From: Candidatus Odyssella thessalonicensis
GTDB taxonomy: Bacteria > Pseudomonadota > Alphaproteobacteria > Bin65
Reading direction: 5' to 3'
Length of the DNA: 7,853 bases
NCBI GenBank assembly: GCA_005240015.1
Contig: SBBV01000023.1
Coordinates: 1-7,853 of the forward strand
Shown here piece by piece: positions 5,503 to 7,853 of this stretch. Below the pieces are notes generated by a model. The model saw only the letters and a list, made by a program, of their open reading frames with translations. It searched no databases and had not been told where the DNA came from. The position numbers were made by a program, and so were the translations under genes. The first letter of the stretch is position 1. Every line of letters begins with the position of its first letter.

Positions 5503-6614
5503 CCTTCGAAAATGGCTTCGGGCAGGAAGGCCGAGACGACGACGTTGGGCACGTCGACGACGTTGCTGATCTTCAAGTCGAGGGCCACGCTGCAGATCGC
5601 GTAGGCCTGCTCGCGCGTGAAGCCCCGCTCCTCTTGCAGCAGCGTGATCATGTTCAGGAGCGCGTTGCGGCAGGCGAGGTTCAAGTCGGGGCCCTGCTGC
5701 GCGCCCGTCTCGTCGACCGGCATGCCCATGGTCGCGATGAAGCGCTCGGGCATGCCGATGCGCGGATCGGTGAAATAGGTGGAACGCGCGAAGCGCGGCC
5801 AGCGGATCTTCTTGCGCGCGGCTTCGCCCTTATGCAGGCGGAAGCGCGCGACGCAGGTGGCGCCCATCTCGATCGCGGTGAGGCACACCTCGCCGTCGCC
5901 CTGCGCGAAATGGCCATCGCCGGTCGAGAACAAGGCGCCTTCGACCGCCACCGGCAGGAACAGCCTGGCGCCCCTGGTGAGCTGCTTCACGTCCATGTTG
6001 CCGCCGTTCTCGCGCGGCGGAATGGTGCGCAGCCCTTGCGCGGCGACGGCGCCCATCGCGGGCACCGCGTGCATCGGATCCGGGGGTGCGACGAAGCCGC
6101 CGCGCGCGCGGAGATCGGCCTCGCGCTTCGTCCATGCGGCGAGCTGTGCGCGCGAGGGTGCCACGCCGGAGACGCCCATGAACGGCGCGCCGGGAATGCG
6201 CACGCCCGGAATCTGCGCCGAGGTCGCCCAGCCATCCTTGAGCTGCCAATGCGCGATGAACGGCTCCGTGACGAAATCGGGCAGAGCGCCGAGGCCGGGC
6301 ACCATCGAGGTGAATCCGGTCTTCTCCGGAATGATGTCGAGGAACTCGATCTCGAGCAGGTCGCCGGGCTGGGCGCCCTTGATCGCGACGGGCCCGGTCA
6401 GCGGATGCGCCGCGTTGCGCTGGAACTTCGAGAAATCCGTCCTGCCCGACGGTTCCGGCTTCAGCTGGCCGTCGGCAGCATCGCGCGTCTCGATCGCAAT
6501 CTCCTCGCCCTCGGCCACTTCGCAGAGCGGCGTGAGCTCGGGATGCCAGCGATTGTGCCCCACATGCGGCTCGTCGCAGAGCCGCTTCGCGCGGTCGATC
6601 TTGAGCCGATGCAT
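5499..6614 (-). CDS. Acetamidase/formamidase family amidohydrolase (FmdA/AmdA)
   Basis: A 371-aa protein of the acetamidase/formamidase family, which hydrolyses short amides to the acid plus ammonia. Diagnostic segments are HNRWHP (residues 20-25), ETRDAADGQ (42-50), HPLTGPV (70-76), PGDLLEIE (83-90), FMGVSGVAP (145-153), PPRENGGNMDVKQL (199-212) and GDGHFAQGDGEV (232-243), all in family order, so the enzyme looks complete. The ATG at 6614 is preceded by GAGGGGAA. The start is also supported by HNRWHP lying about 20 residues in, as usual. It is separated from the acyl-CoA dehydrogenase by the 178-bp palindrome and overlaps the MaoC gene by ATGA. The in-vivo substrate is unknown; many members do not act best on formamide or acetamide. 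Confidence 0.93.
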   Translation of the reverse strand: MHRLKIDRAKRLCDEPHVGHNRWHPELTPLCEVAEGEEIAIETRDAADGQLKPEPSGRTDFSKFQRNAAHPLTGPVAIKGAQPGDLLEIEFLDIIPEKTGFTSMVPGLGALPDFVTEPFIAHWQLKDGWATSAQIPGVRIPGAPFMGVSGVAPSRAQLAAWTKREADLRARGGFVAPPDPMHAVPAMGAVAAQGLRTIPPRENGGNMDVKQLTRGARLFLPVAVEGALFSTGDGHFAQGDGEVCLTAIEMGATCVARFRLHKGEAARKKIRWPRFARSTYFTDPRIGMPERFIATMGMPVDETGAQQGPDLNLACRNALLNMITLLQEERGFTREQAYAICSVALDLKISNVVDVPNVVVSAFLPEAIFEG

Positions 6615-6657
6615 TTCCCCTCGCCTACCCGGCCGCCAACCACCCGCGTCGAGCGCC

Positions 6658-6835
6658 GTGAAAGATAACAGGGAGGCGGGGAGCCGAGGAGAAGTTTCAC
6701 AACGAAGGCACGAAGGTCACGAAGGAATTTCTTGCGCGCCCTTTGGCGCGCATTCGATTTGCTTCGTGTCTTCGTGCCTTCGTGGTTCGACTTACTTACT
6801 TCTCCCCGGCTCCCCACCTCCCTGTTCACTTTCAC
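6658..6835. repeat. 178-bp imperfect palindrome with embedded CACGAAGG tandem units (MITE/REP-like)
   Basis: The outer arms pair GTGAAAG..AACAGGGAGG (6658-6676) with 6817-6835, continuing through GGGGAGCCG and GGAGAAGT. An inner pair of ACGAAGGCACGAAG-type segments lies at about 6701-6724 and 6762-6785. The centre is a perfect TGCGCGCC/GGCGCGCA stem (6733-6740, 6745-6752) with a CTTT loop. The right side has an extra CTTACTTACTT-type insertion. The CACGAAGG motif is repeated in tandem within the arms; this short motif recurs as an intergenic repeat in many proteobacteria. It begins 5 nt after the acyl-CoA dehydrogenase stop on the minus strand, so it probably forms a large hairpin at that mRNA's 3' end. 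It is a non-autonomous element candidate; no transposase gene is inside. Confidence 0.8.
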
Positions 6836-6840
6836 TTGCT

Positions 6841-7853
6841 TCAGCCGCCGATCAGCTCGCGGGCGATGATGAGCTTCCTGATCTCCTGCGTGCCGGCGCC
6901 GATCTCGTTGAGCTTGGCGGTGCGGTAGAGACGGTTGATCTCGGTGTCGCGCATGTAGCCCGAGCCGCCGAAGATCTGCACCGCCTCGGTGCAGCAGAAC
7001 GTGCACGCGCGCGCCGCCGCGTAGATCGCGGCCGCCGAGAGCTTGTGGATCTCGCCGCGCCCGCCCTCGCCGCGCTCGAGCGCGTTGCAGGCGACGAGCA
7101 CGCGGTAGACGAGGGTGCGCGCCTGCTCGAGCTCGATATACATCTCGGCGAGCTTGCTCTGGATCATCTGGAAGGTCGCGATCGGCTTGCCGAACTGCAC
7201 GCGAGTCTTGGCATAGTCGAGCGCCAGCTCCAGCGCGCGCTCGGCGATGCCGATCGACATCGGCGCCGCCATCGCGCGCTCCAAGTCGAGGCCGCTCATC
7301 ATCACGACGTTGCCGCGGTTCTCGTCGCCGACGCGGTTCTCGAGCGGCACCGCGCAGTCCTCGAACACGAGCTCGCCCAAGGGGCTGCCGCGATAGCCCA
7401 TCTTGTCGAGCTTCTGCGCCACTTTGAATCCGGCAAAGCCCTTCTCGACGATGAAGGCCGAGATGCCGTGCGCGCCCTTGGCCATGTCGGTCTTGGCGTA
7501 GACGAGCAGCACGTCGGCGATCGGGCCGTTGGTGATGAAGAGCTTGGTGCCGTTGAGCACGTAGTTGTCGCCCGCGCGCCGCGCGGTCGTGCGCATCGAG
7601 CCGAGCGCATCGGACCCGGCGCCCGGCTCGGTCATGCCGAGCGCCCCCACCCACTCGCCCGCGCAGAGCTTCGGCAGATATTTCCGCCGCTGCGCGTCGG
7701 TGCCGTTCCGGTAGATGTTGTTGAGGCAGAGATTGTCGTGCGCGAGCCACGAGATGGCGACCGAGGCGTTGGCCGCGGCGAGCTCCTCGGCGATGAGGCC
7801 GGCCGAGAGATAGTCGAGGCCGGCGCCGCCGTGCTCGGGCGGCACGGTGACGC
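6841..7853 (-). CDS. Acyl-CoA dehydrogenase, isovaleryl-CoA dehydrogenase-like, 5' partial
   Basis: FAD-dependent alpha,beta-dehydrogenase of acyl-CoA thioesters that passes electrons to ETF. The visible 337 residues begin inside the N-terminal helical domain (VTVPPEHGGAGLDY) and run to a stop at 6841, so roughly 45-55 N-terminal residues lie beyond the right edge. Visible features are the FAD/substrate segment GALGMTEPGAGSD, LNGTKLFITNG, FGGSGYMRDTEI and the C-terminal NEIGAGTQEIRKLIIARE. In medium-chain enzymes the catalytic Glu lies in YEGT; here that position is Ala (GAGT). The base is probably the Glu in SGLDLER (codon around 7279-7281), as in isovaleryl-CoA dehydrogenase. That supports a leucine-degradation or branched-chain role, but other short-chain substrates are possible. 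It reads toward the formamidase and MaoC genes. Confidence 0.93.
   Translation of the reverse strand, partial: VTVPPEHGGAGLDYLSAGLIAEELAAANASVAISWLAHDNLCLNNIYRNGTDAQRRKYLPKLCAGEWVGALGMTEPGAGSDALGSMRTTARRAGDNYVLNGTKLFITNGPIADVLLVYAKTDMAKGAHGISAFIVEKGFAGFKVAQKLDKMGYRGSPLGELVFEDCAVPLENRVGDENRGNVVMMSGLDLERAMAAPMSIGIAERALELALDYAKTRVQFGKPIATFQMIQSKLAEMYIELEQARTLVYRVLVACNALERGEGGRGEIHKLSAAAIYAAARACTFCCTEAVQIFGGSGYMRDTEINRLYRTAKLNEIGAGTQEIRKLIIARELIGG

Noticed and set aside
5634..6668. Plus-strand open frame opposite the amidase
   Set aside because: Antisense shadow of a complete formamidase-family gene with all motifs in order.
6461..7750. Minus-strand open frame running across the palindrome, amidase start and dehydrogenase
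   Set aside because: It overlaps two well supported genes in a different phase and reads through the palindromic repeat.

Overview
The window is GC-rich bacterial chromosome, most likely from a proteobacterium and probably an alphaproteobacterium. This is inferred from the very high third-position GC, a BadH-type dehydrogenase, an isovaleryl-CoA-dehydrogenase-type enzyme, a short RTX protein, and GC-rich hairpin repeats of the type common between alphaproteobacterial genes. No rRNA, tRNA or CRISPR was seen.

Layout. Bases 1-1542 (+) hold the 3' part of a crotonase-fold (enoyl-CoA hydratase-like) gene, followed after 9 nt by a short-chain dehydrogenase most like 2-hydroxycyclohexanecarboxyl-CoA dehydrogenase (BadH). 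Bases 1-81 are inverted relative to the crotonase gene. Bases 1560-1696 carry an array of TTGGCTT units. Bases ~1782-3651 are an IS1595/ISXO2-type insertion sequence bounded by clear but imperfect inverted repeats. It carries the transposase, a 55-aa ORF overlapping the transposase stop as ATGA, and a convergent passenger gene with RusA-resolvase-like acidic motifs. After about 300 nt without a recognisable gene comes a 293-aa RTX-type secreted calcium-binding protein (+). Next is a cluster of three GC-rich hairpins (4847-5019). The rest is on the minus strand, in transcription order: an acyl-CoA dehydrogenase (5' end outside the window), a 178-bp imperfect palindrome, an acetamidase/formamidase-family gene, and a MaoC/NodN-like hydratase coupled to it by an ATGA overlap.

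How it fits together. The crotonase, SDR, MaoC hydratase and acyl-CoA dehydrogenase are all CoA-thioester enzymes, so the locus looks like a fatty-acid, branched-chain or alicyclic-acid degradation region. The IS, the RTX gene and several repeat families are embedded in it. The exact substrate cannot be read from the sequence.

Most worth a second look: the in-frame 81-bp inversion with 13-bp inverted repeats at the left edge, the passenger-carrying IS, the 178-bp palindrome, and the TTGGCTT array. None proves a new defence or regulatory system.
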